DNA of 10,646 nucleotides. It comes from DASUFH01 sp036274645 (GTDB taxonomy: Bacteria > Acidobacteriota > Terriglobia > 20CM-2-55-15). Below the pieces are notes generated by a model, which was given only the letters and a program-made list of their open reading frames with translations, was not told the origin of the DNA and ran no database searches. The position numbers and the translations under genes are program-made. Positions 1 to 5,240 of this stretch are shown here, in pieces. How positions within the stretch are numbered: the stretch's first letter is position 1; every line of letters begins with the position of its first letter. The stretch is taken from contig DASUFH010000187.1 of the NCBI GenBank assembly GCA_036274645.1, positions 1 to 10,646 of the forward strand, in the 5' to 3' direction.

Positions 1-146
1 GGCCCCAATTGCCGGCTGTGTAGTGACGCCCGTTGGGAGGTTGTGCAAAAGCAAATGCCCGCGCCGGACGGGTCGAATCGGGAATAAAATGCTGCTGCCT
101 GAACCTTTGTTTAACTGTTCGACTCTCGATTGCTAAGGTGAATTTA

Positions 147-1448
147 ATGCACATCTCACGCGTTTCCGCATACCGATTCCTCGCGCTTGCCATCGCGCTT
201 GCCGCGGCGTCTCTTACGTCCATTGCCGCTGCTGCGGGCCAGGTAGCCCCCGCCGCCGCGACGGACACCGCCAACACGGCGCTCATCCCGCACGCAGCCT
301 GGAATTGTCAAATGGCCGACGGGATTCCCTTTCCCGATGCCGGCAAACTCGTTTTCGAAATCGACATGAAGATCGACCAGGCCTACGACGTCGGCATGAC
401 GCCTTATGGCAAACGCGATGTGTACGTCATCCAGGGCGGAACGGTCAAGGGCGCCAAGATTGACGCCACCGTCATGTCCGGCAGCCTGGACTACCAGCTG
501 ACGCTCGCCAATGGCGTCGTCGAGATCGAGCAGATCCTCGTCTGGAGGACTAGCGACAACCGGTACATTTATATGCGCCAGGCCGGTGTCGGCGCCAGCG
601 CCAGGGATGTCCGCGTCGTTATGGATATGGAAGCCCCCAATGGCAGCGCCACCGAATGGGTCAACACCGGCAAATACGTCGCCAGACGAGTGCTCAACGC
701 CGCCGCCAAGACCCTCAAGATGAGCGTCTATGATGTGGGCGGCGTCACCCTTGACGCCGCCAAGTCCGTGAAGATCGCCAAGCCCGCCGGCGTGCCCACG
801 CAGCCGTGGGACTATCGCATCGCGGCGGCAACGGAACGTCAGGGCGAGATCCTCGCGACGGAAAATGTAACGCTTGGCGGCGGCCAGTCCGTCGGCGCAA
901 GCAAACGCGGGAACCGCAATGTCCTGCCGATCACCGGAGGCACGCTGACCGGGGGCCTCATTCCCGGCAAGGTGCTTCCCGGCGGAGCGGACTATCAGAA
1001 TCTCTCCCAGGCGCCCACCATCGACGCGCATTATCTCTGGCAGACTACTGAGGGCGACATCATCATCGTCCGCAATGCCGGCGGTGGGGGCGGAGGCAGA
1101 GGCGGAGCGCGTGGACCCGGCGGCCCTGCTGCCCCGGGTGGGCCTGGCGCAGCGCGTGGACCTGGCGGCCCTGCTGCCCCGGGTGGGCCCGGCGCAGCGC
1201 GCGGACCTGGCGGCCCTGCTGCCCCGGGTGGGCGTGGCGCAGCGCGCGGACCCGGCGGCCCTGCTGCTCCGGGCGGGCCTGGCGCAGCGCGCGGAGGCGG
1301 GGGCGGCGGCGGCGGCGGCCTCGTCCCTTATTTCGAAGTGCGCATCGACAGCAAATACGCATGGCTCAACAGCGGCAAATACCTCAGTTCCCCCCCGGGC
1401 ATGGGCGCGGGAGGCGTCAGCCTCACGTTCTACAAGAGCGTCGAGTAA
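147..1448 (+). CDS. Exported protein with two DUF3237-like domains, the second interrupted by a Gly/Pro/Ala repeat tract
   Basis: This is a 433-residue protein of unknown biochemical role. I chose the ATG at 147 because AAGGTG lies six bases upstream and the next residues form a signal peptide (MHISRVSAYR, then a hydrophobic stretch ending in Ala around residues 26-30); an in-frame start at 33 would put 38 residues before that signal. Residues about 65-198 and 235-433 each resemble DUF3237, a small beta-barrel family. The halves echo each other: IQGGTVKG with ITGGTLTG, SGSLDYQ with PGGADYQ, IYMRQAG with IIVRNAG, and WVNTGKYV with WLNSGKYL. In the second copy a tract at about residues 312-393 splits the domain: a poly-Gly run, four 15-residue units (321-380), and another poly-Gly run. 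The first copy carries a normal short loop there. The export call and the family call are fairly safe; substrate and function are unknown. A strong hairpin follows the stop codon. Confidence 0.82.
   Translation: MHISRVSAYRFLALAIALAAASLTSIAAAAGQVAPAAATDTANTALIPHAAWNCQMADGIPFPDAGKLVFEIDMKIDQAYDVGMTPYGKRDVYVIQGGTVKGAKIDATVMSGSLDYQLTLANGVVEIEQILVWRTSDNRYIYMRQAGVGASARDVRVVMDMEAPNGSATEWVNTGKYVARRVLNAAAKTLKMSVYDVGGVTLDAAKSVKIAKPAGVPTQPWDYRIAAATERQGEILATENVTLGGGQSVGASKRGNRNVLPITGGTLTGGLIPGKVLPGGADYQNLSQAPTIDAHYLWQTTEGDIIIVRNAGGGGGGRGGARGPGGPAAPGGPGAARGPGGPAAPGGPGAARGPGGPAAPGGRGAARGPGGPAAPGGPGAARGGGGGGGGGLVPYFEVRIDSKYAWLNSGKYLSSPPGMGAGGVSLTFYKSVE
1107..1286 (+). repeat. Four tandem 45-bp units coding a Gly/Pro/Ala-rich tract
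   Basis: Units begin at 1107, 1152, 1197 and 1242, and a decayed fifth begins at 1287. Each codes 15 residues of the form ARGPGGPAAPGGPGA, with one Pro-to-Arg change in the third unit. The copies differ at only a few bases, which points to recent duplication or ongoing homogenisation. The unit length is a multiple of three, so copy-number changes would keep the reading frame. It also keeps several other frames open, which explains long spurious ORFs here on both strands. Glycine spacing is only partly collagen-like, with about three of five triplets beginning with Gly. Confidence 0.93.
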
Positions 1449-1455
1449 GCAAAGC

Positions 1456-1492
1456 GGCGCCTCATTACGGCCGCGGCCCGTAGTGAGGCGCC
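1456..1492. terminator. 15-bp hairpin after the DUF3237 gene
   Basis: Arms 1456-1470 (GGCGCCTCATTACGG) and 1478-1492 (CCGTAGTGAGGCGCC) pair along 15 bases with one G-T wobble around a 7-base loop, beginning eight bases after the stop codon. No T-run follows on either strand. It could end transcription with help, protect the 3' end of the mRNA, or be a dispersed repeat. It would act on the plus-strand gene just upstream. Confidence 0.6.
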
Positions 1493-1539
1493 ACCGCGCC
1501 AACTTCAAGCGCGCCGAGATCCGGCGACACGCCTGAAAA

Positions 1540-1597
1540 GCCGTCCGCTGGCCGCGTAACCCAAAGAATTAGGACGGACGGCGGTCATAAACCGCCG
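1540..1597. repeat. Compound inverted-repeat region (two hairpins)
   Basis: Two inverted repeats lie next to each other. GCCGTCCG (1540-1547) pairs with CGGACGGC (1575-1582) across a 27-base loop. CGGCGGT (1579-1585) pairs with ACCGCCG (1591-1597) across the five bases CATAA. The second hairpin covers the last two codons and stop codon of the truncated Tat ORF at 1585-1716. The region lies between two converging genes, where terminators and REP-like repeats are common. The compact GGCGGT-CATAA-ACCGCC core looks like a dispersed intergenic repeat, but only one copy is in this window, so that is inference. Confidence 0.5.
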
Positions 1598-1716
1598 CTA
1601 CGGGGGAATGGGAGAAGTTTCGATTGCGCCGCCACGCGCGCGGCAATCAACAGTCCTCCGGCGGTCATCATCCAGTCGCGGCGGTTCAACGCGCTTTTCC
1701 AATTTCCCTTCCGCAT
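1585..1716 (-). pseudogene. Remnant of a Tat-exported protein: signal peptide only, 43 codons
   Basis: Translation from the ATG at 1716 gives MRKGNWKSALNRRDWMMTAG, then a hydrophobic stretch (GGLLIAARVAAQ), then about eleven further residues and TGA. NRRDWMM followed by a short hydrophobic segment is a typical twin-arginine signal, as seen on Tat-exported oxidoreductases and sugar-phosphate isomerase-like proteins. A TTG at 1689 would give a start at NRRDWMM. Nothing of a mature domain follows; the last codons read through the inverted repeat at 1579-1597. The start lies nine bases after the stop of the lipoprotein gene 1726-2316 on the same strand, so it was probably the second gene of an operon. 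The simplest reading is that the body was deleted and the front left behind. A genuine short peptide is possible but less likely. Confidence 0.55.
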
Positions 1717-1725
1717 AATCCGGCA

Positions 1726-2316
1726 TTACGCCTTCGCGGGCGCTCGCGTCGGACCGGGACCTTTCGTGGCGGAGTCCCAGTGTTCGACAATTTTCCCGTT
1801 CACGATCCGGAACATATCGAACCAGGTCGTGGTGTAGGTCTCATCCTTGATCGCAGGATCGACGTACTCGCGCGAGAACGACAACGTCACATAATCGCCG
1901 TCGGCCTGAATCGCGACGAGTCCGTCGAGCTTGTCTGGAATCGGCTGCTCGCCGCCTAGCGCCGAGAAATACGCCTTGAAGCCCGCCATGCCGGTATCCG
2001 CGTTCGGATTGTGTTGAATGTAATCTTCCGTCATGAACTGCGCTGCCTGATCCAGCCGGCGTCCACGAAGGATGATCCGAAAGAAGTCGTACGCCAGTTT
2101 CTTGTTGGCCGCAAGCTTCGGGTCGCTCGCCTTCAGCAAGTCCGCCTGATCTCCGGCATAGCCGACCACAGGGAGCGCCGTCATCTTTCGAGGCGGCGGT
2201 GTTGGGGCGGAAGGGGCGGCAGCCTTCTCGTCGGCTGGGGGTGCTGGCGACGGGGACTGACATCCAATCAGAAACAGTGTGCCCGTCAACGTGATGGCGA
2301 TTAAGAACCGAGTCAT
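1726..2316 (-). CDS. SnoaL/NTF2-like domain lipoprotein
   Basis: This is a 196-residue protein. The ATG at 2316 follows AAAGGAGAG with ideal spacing, which decides the start over an in-frame position at 2400. The N-terminus is a lipoprotein signal: MTRFLIAITLTGTLFLIGC with lipobox LIGC and the lipidated cysteine at residue 19. A Pro/Ala-rich linker runs to about residue 43. Residues about 70-185 match SnoaL-like/NTF2-like proteins, including FMTEDYIQHNPNADTGMAGF, and end in an FRIVNGKIVEHWD strand typical of the fold. These proteins form a cone-shaped alpha+beta barrel that can bind or turn over small hydrophobic molecules, but no specific substrate can be assigned. It is probably anchored in a membrane facing the periplasm. 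The relic Tat ORF follows nine bases after its stop codon. Confidence 0.8.
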   Translation of the reverse strand: MTRFLIAITLTGTLFLIGCQSPSPAPPADEKAAAPSAPTPPPRKMTALPVVGYAGDQADLLKASDPKLAANKKLAYDFFRIILRGRRLDQAAQFMTEDYIQHNPNADTGMAGFKAYFSALGGEQPIPDKLDGLVAIQADGDYVTLSFSREYVDPAIKDETYTTTWFDMFRIVNGKIVEHWDSATKGPGPTRAPAKA

Positions 2317-2722
2317 ATCTCTCTCCTTTGTTGGCGAATTCATTCCGGGTTTAAATATCAACCGTCCCTTACTTGACCGGCCGCAGGGCGACGAGTGCAA
2401 TGCCGTATGCCTTTCATTGATTAGCTCCCAGTTTCGACGCCCGCCCTACGAACTGTTTTCCGGCTCGCAGCCCAGAGACGACGGCAGCAAGAGGTCATAA
2501 TGTGCCTTGTGCGCCGCTGACCAATGATCCAGACTCAATGGGCGCGAGTATACTCTCGGATGGCCTTTGAAACGCTTATCAACGCACTACAAGAAGCAGT
2601 GGCAGAACGGCAAAGTACTGTTCACAAACGGACGTCCAGCGGCCGCCCTTGGGCTCATCTGTGTATAATTCATCGGCTTCAGCGGGCAAACTGAACGGGA
2701 TTCATTAGCGCGGGAGACATCA
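2317..2722. other. 406-bp divergent intergenic region, no convincing gene
   Basis: This gap separates the minus-strand lipoprotein gene from the plus-strand secreted protein gene and should hold both promoters. It contains a perfect 10-bp palindrome GAGTATACTC (2546-2555), which could be an operator or chance, and a TATAAT hexamer at 2664-2669. A 44-codon plus-strand ORF from 2560 has no evident ribosome site or recognisable motif, so I did not call it. I see no tRNA, repeat array or mobile-element end. Confidence 0.5.
2664..2669 (+). promoter_or_regulatory. Candidate -10 box for the secreted protein gene at 2723
   Basis: TATAAT matches the bacterial -10 consensus exactly, in a GC-rich region where such a match is unlikely by chance. 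It lies 53 bases before the ATG at 2723, giving a plausible leader of about 45 bases. No good -35 box sits 16-18 bases upstream, so any promoter would be weak or activator-dependent. Confidence 0.35.
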
Positions 2723-3721
2723 ATGAAATCGCACTCGACCTTCACCGGCCGGCGGATTGGGAGACACGTTCTTGCCTCTCTGTCCGTGATCGTGGCCCTT
2801 ACGGCGTCCGTATCCGCACAATCGGCGCTCGGGACAACCGGTAAGCCTCTTGCGGGCGGCACGGCGGCGGGCGCCGGAACAGGATCTCCGGCGCCGAACG
2901 CAACTGCCGGCAACTGGAAAACATATAAACACCCCGTGGGGCTCAGCCTGAGATATCCGGGCGATTGGACCCTGCAGGAGGCCCCGGGAATCATTCAGTT
3001 GATTTCTCCGGAGGTCCAAAAAAGCGCGCAGGGACACCCGGCCGCGCTGTACATCCTCTCCGCCGAGCAGGCGGGCAGAATTTCCAGCCTCGAGGATCCA
3101 CGGCTGATCAGTGCGCTCGAGTCCTCGATGACGCAGATGTTCCCTTTTCTGCAACGCGTCGGCGGCATGGAGCGGATCAAGGCCGGGAACGTATCCGGAA
3201 TCATGCTGACAGGCGAGGGAACCAACCCACAGGGAATGAAGGTGCGCGGCCAGCTCTCTGCCACGATACTCAAGGGCTTTTCCCTGTCGGTCTTCGCAAT
3301 CGGTTCCGAGGATGTCATTACGGCCCGCCAGCAGACCGTGCGCGAAATCTTTTCCAGCTTCGACGCGGGGGCCGGAGAGAGGGATCCGCAACTGGTCGGT
3401 GTGTGGCAAAGTGGGTTGCGCGATGACGTCGTGTCGGATAGGTCGAGCCGCTACACCCTCGGAGCGGACGGAACCCTGACAAAGGTTACCCGCTTGCGAA
3501 CCATCGGAGACGCCCCCGGCGTTTCGCTCGATACCGACGATCAGACTGAGACAATGCGCGGCACGTGGTCCGCCGGCGACGGCAGGCTTTTCGTGCTTTG
3601 GGAGAACGGCTCCACCGACGAAGTGGCGTATGAAGTCCGGACCGACAGCGCAGGCAGCCGCGTGGCAATGCTCCTTGGCGCGCAGGGGACAGCAGGTTTC
3701 ACCAGGGTTGGCCCTGAATAA
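2723..3721 (+). CDS. Secreted protein: PsbP/Mog1-like domain plus a C-terminal beta-rich domain
   Basis: This is a 332-residue protein. The ATG at 2723 follows GGGAG with a six-base gap. A signal peptide covers about residues 1-32 (GRRIGRH, a hydrophobic core, then SVSA before Gln33). A low-complexity Gly/Ala/Pro linker follows to about residue 63. Residues about 64-215 look like the PsbP/Mog1-type alpha/beta fold seen in many exported bacterial proteins: YKHPVGLSLRYPGDW opening, and RQQTVREIFSSF closing helix. Residues about 221-330 form a second, beta-rich unit (LVGVWQSG, YTLGADGTLTKV, GTWSAGDGRLFVLWENG) that resembles lipocalin-like domains found in exported proteins. No catalytic residues are evident. 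A binding or envelope role is guesswork. It converges on the membrane protein gene at 3759. Confidence 0.72.
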   Translation: MKSHSTFTGRRIGRHVLASLSVIVALTASVSAQSALGTTGKPLAGGTAAGAGTGSPAPNATAGNWKTYKHPVGLSLRYPGDWTLQEAPGIIQLISPEVQKSAQGHPAALYILSAEQAGRISSLEDPRLISALESSMTQMFPFLQRVGGMERIKAGNVSGIMLTGEGTNPQGMKVRGQLSATILKGFSLSVFAIGSEDVITARQQTVREIFSSFDAGAGERDPQLVGVWQSGLRDDVVSDRSSRYTLGADGTLTKVTRLRTIGDAPGVSLDTDDQTETMRGTWSAGDGRLFVLWENGSTDEVAYEVRTDSAGSRVAMLLGAQGTAGFTRVGPE

Positions 3722-3725
3722 TCTG

Positions 3726-3757
3726 ACCGATGTCTGGTCGGTGTGAGGCGCAGCCTC
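3726..3757. terminator. Two small hairpins between convergent genes
   Basis: The 37-base gap between the stop codons at 3721 and 3759 holds ACCGA/TCGGT (3726-3730 and 3738-3742) and GAGGC/GCCTC (3745-3749 and 3753-3757). Both are short and lack a T-run. Position between converging genes is the main reason to suspect a shared terminator. Confidence 0.3.
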
Positions 3758-3758
3758 G

Positions 3759-4409
3759 TTAGATGTGGGGCGTCATCATGTGCTCGACGCCGCGCTCACC
3801 CAGCTTCGCGATGCAGTACCAGCAGAAGCCGCCCACACCGGTCATGCCCGCGGCGGTCGCAGCCAATCCCGTGATCCGGCTCAGAAATGTCAGTGATCCG
3901 ATCATGAATCCCCACAGGGCCAGGCCAAGCAGACTGGCCGCCACCACCGTCCCGATCGGAAGGACCAGCATGTTCGTGTAGGGCTGGTCGAAAAGGATCG
4001 ATCCGGACCACCGATAGTTGACGACCGCCAGAGCCAGCGCGCCCATCGCAATCTGAAAGAACACGAGCGGGCCATTCGATTCGTACAGGCGAATCGCGGT
4101 CATCACCAGGGCGGCCACGGGCGCCGCAATCCAGTTCGTTTTCGCCCTGGCCAGCCAGGAGCCCTCGGACTTGTCGTGGGTGTACGCGCCCTTGATCTCC
4201 ATCCAGTAGGTGCTCGCCAGGCTTGTCGGAGAGATCTCCCGGACCACGTCGATCCAGTGTTGCTGATGTTCTCTGGCGCTCTCCAGGAACTCACGGTCTG
4301 CCGCATGCTCGACCACGGCTCCGATCGCCAGGGAAATTGCAAAACCCGTAATGTAGCTGATGATTCGGCTATGAAGTCTTTTCTTCTTGGTTTCTTGGTT
4401 CTCGCTCAC
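3759..4409 (-). CDS. Unrecognised multi-spanning membrane protein
   Basis: This is a 216-residue protein that I cannot place in a family. I prefer the GTG at 4409, because GGAGG sits five bases upstream; the in-frame ATG at 4454 has no such site and would add a Pro/Leu-rich stretch. The protein has a basic cytoplasmic start (ENQETKKKRLHSR), a first membrane span at about residues 15-33, and then a roughly 60-residue soluble segment rich in charged residues (HAADREFLESAREHQQHWID) that probably lies outside the membrane. Four or so more spans follow at about 93-109, 114-132, 146-176 (long, perhaps two) and 180-202. Tryptophans cluster at predicted membrane edges. There are no transport or enzyme motifs that I recognise. 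The divergent neighbour is an alpha/beta-hydrolase, with a palindromic repeat between them. Confidence 0.68.
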   Translation of the reverse strand: MSENQETKKKRLHSRIISYITGFAISLAIGAVVEHAADREFLESAREHQQHWIDVVREISPTSLASTYWMEIKGAYTHDKSEGSWLARAKTNWIAAPVAALVMTAIRLYESNGPLVFFQIAMGALALAVVNYRWSGSILFDQPYTNMLVLPIGTVVAASLLGLALWGFMIGSLTFLSRITGLAATAAGMTGVGGFCWYCIAKLGERGVEHMMTPHI

Positions 4410-4479
4410 GCGCGCCTCCAGGCAGAGAAGGACAGGGAGAATAGGCGGTTCCATGGGGAGAGTTCAATGAGGAAATTGG

Positions 4480-4505
4480 GGGGACAGCCTCCGGAGGCTG
4501 TCCCC
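4480..4505. repeat. Perfect 26-bp palindrome, short member of the GGGGACAG repeat family
   Basis: Bases 4480-4505 are a perfect inverted repeat with no spacer; each arm reads GGGGACAGCCTCC. It is flanked on the left by GGAAATTGG and on the right by ATTCCCC. These flanks and the GGGGACAG...CTGTCCCC core match the larger element at 8206-8316, so the two probably belong to one dispersed family. It lies in the 130-base divergent region between the membrane protein start (4409) and the hydrolase start (4540). It could form a cruciform or an mRNA hairpin. Confidence 0.75.
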
Positions 4506-4539
4506 ATTCCCCTGCGACATCTGAGAGAATCCTTCCGGC

Positions 4540-5187
4540 ATGAAAACGATCTCGGTTGAAACCACGATTCACGGACGAGCCCTTGTGCAGGACCCCTCGG
4601 AACCCTCGACCCCGTTGCGTCTGCTGGTGGGGTTCCATGGCTACGCTCAGAGCGCGGAAGACATGCTGTCGGAGCTCGCGCGGATTCCGGGCCATGAGCG
4701 CTGGACGCTCCTTTCGGTACAGGGCCTGCACCGCTTCTACTCGCGGCGCTATGAGACCGTTGTGGCGAGTTGGATGACGCGTCAGGATCGCGACCTCGCA
4801 ATCGCCGACAATATGCGATACGTCGATCGCGTCATGGAATCGGTCGTGGGCGCAGACGACGACCCGACGGTCGTATTCGTGGGCTTTTCTCAAGGCGCAG
4901 CCATGGCTTATCGGGCTGGCGTGCTCGGCCGTTATTGCGCACGGCAGGTGGTGTCGATCGGGGGCGATGTCCCACCGGATATCCGGAGTGTTCCTTCCTC
5001 GCGTTATCCCGCAATCCTTCTCGCTCGTGGCGAGGACGACGCGCTGTACACAGCGGAAAAGGCGAAAGAGGATGAATCGTTTCTCCGCTCCCTGGGCGTC
5101 ACGCTCGACATCATCCCCTACCGCGGAGGTCACGAATGGACCGACGAACTCCGCGCCCGAATCGGCGAAACCCTGACGTCTTTTTGA
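4540..5187 (+). CDS. Alpha/beta-hydrolase of the phospholipase/carboxylesterase type
   Basis: This is a 215-residue cytoplasmic serine hydrolase with no signal peptide. The catalytic triad is readable: the nucleophile elbow GFSQGAA with Ser117, an acid in RGEDDALY (Asp167 most likely), and His198 in GGHEW. The LLVGFHGYAQSAEDM segment (about 28-43) supplies the oxyanion-hole loop. The length and the late HxW-type histidine fit the short carboxylesterase/phospholipase (Abhydrolase_2-like) group, which cleaves short-chain esters, lysophospholipids or acyl-protein thioesters. Which one applies here cannot be read from sequence. The ribosome site is weak, with only a purine-rich GAGAGAA further upstream than usual. 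It is transcribed away from the membrane protein and towards malQ, and its stop is 38 bases from the malQ stop. Confidence 0.85.
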   Translation: MKTISVETTIHGRALVQDPSEPSTPLRLLVGFHGYAQSAEDMLSELARIPGHERWTLLSVQGLHRFYSRRYETVVASWMTRQDRDLAIADNMRYVDRVMESVVGADDDPTVVFVGFSQGAAMAYRAGVLGRYCARQVVSIGGDVPPDIRSVPSSRYPAILLARGEDDALYTAEKAKEDESFLRSLGVTLDIIPYRGGHEWTDELRARIGETLTSF

Positions 5188-5216
5188 TTGGATCAGGTCC
5201 TTGCATCCCCGCCCCC

Positions 5217-5240
5217 CAGGGCGGTCATGCACCGCCCCTG
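5217..5240. terminator. Hairpin at the 3' end of malQ
   Basis: CAGGGCGGT (5217-5225) pairs with ACCGC plus CCCTG (5231-5240), with one bulged C, around a CATGC loop. The hairpin overlaps the malQ stop codon and lies about 30 bases past the hydrolase stop, so it could serve both converging transcripts. No T-run follows. Confidence 0.4.

Noticed and set aside
85..90. TAAAAT as a -10 box for the gene at 147
   Set aside because: No -35-like sequence lies at the right distance, and a single AT-rich hexamer is weak evidence.
1107..1286. Could the 45-bp repeats be a CRISPR array or collagen domain?
   Set aside because: There are no unique spacers between the units, they are in frame within a gene, and Gly does not occur at every third residue.
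156..1508. 450-codon open frame on the minus strand opposite the DUF3237 gene
   Set aside because: The repeat unit is a multiple of three and GC-rich, so it leaves many frames open. The plus-strand frame has the signal peptide, ribosome site and domain motifs.
2546..2555. 10-bp palindrome GAGTATACTC as an operator or promoter
   Set aside because: It contains a TATACT but no matching -35 box on either strand, and it lies far from both start codons. It is too short to call alone.
2560..2694. 44-codon plus-strand ORF in the 2317-2722 gap
   Set aside because: It lacks a convincing ribosome site and recognisable motifs, and it overlaps the likely promoter of the gene at 2723.
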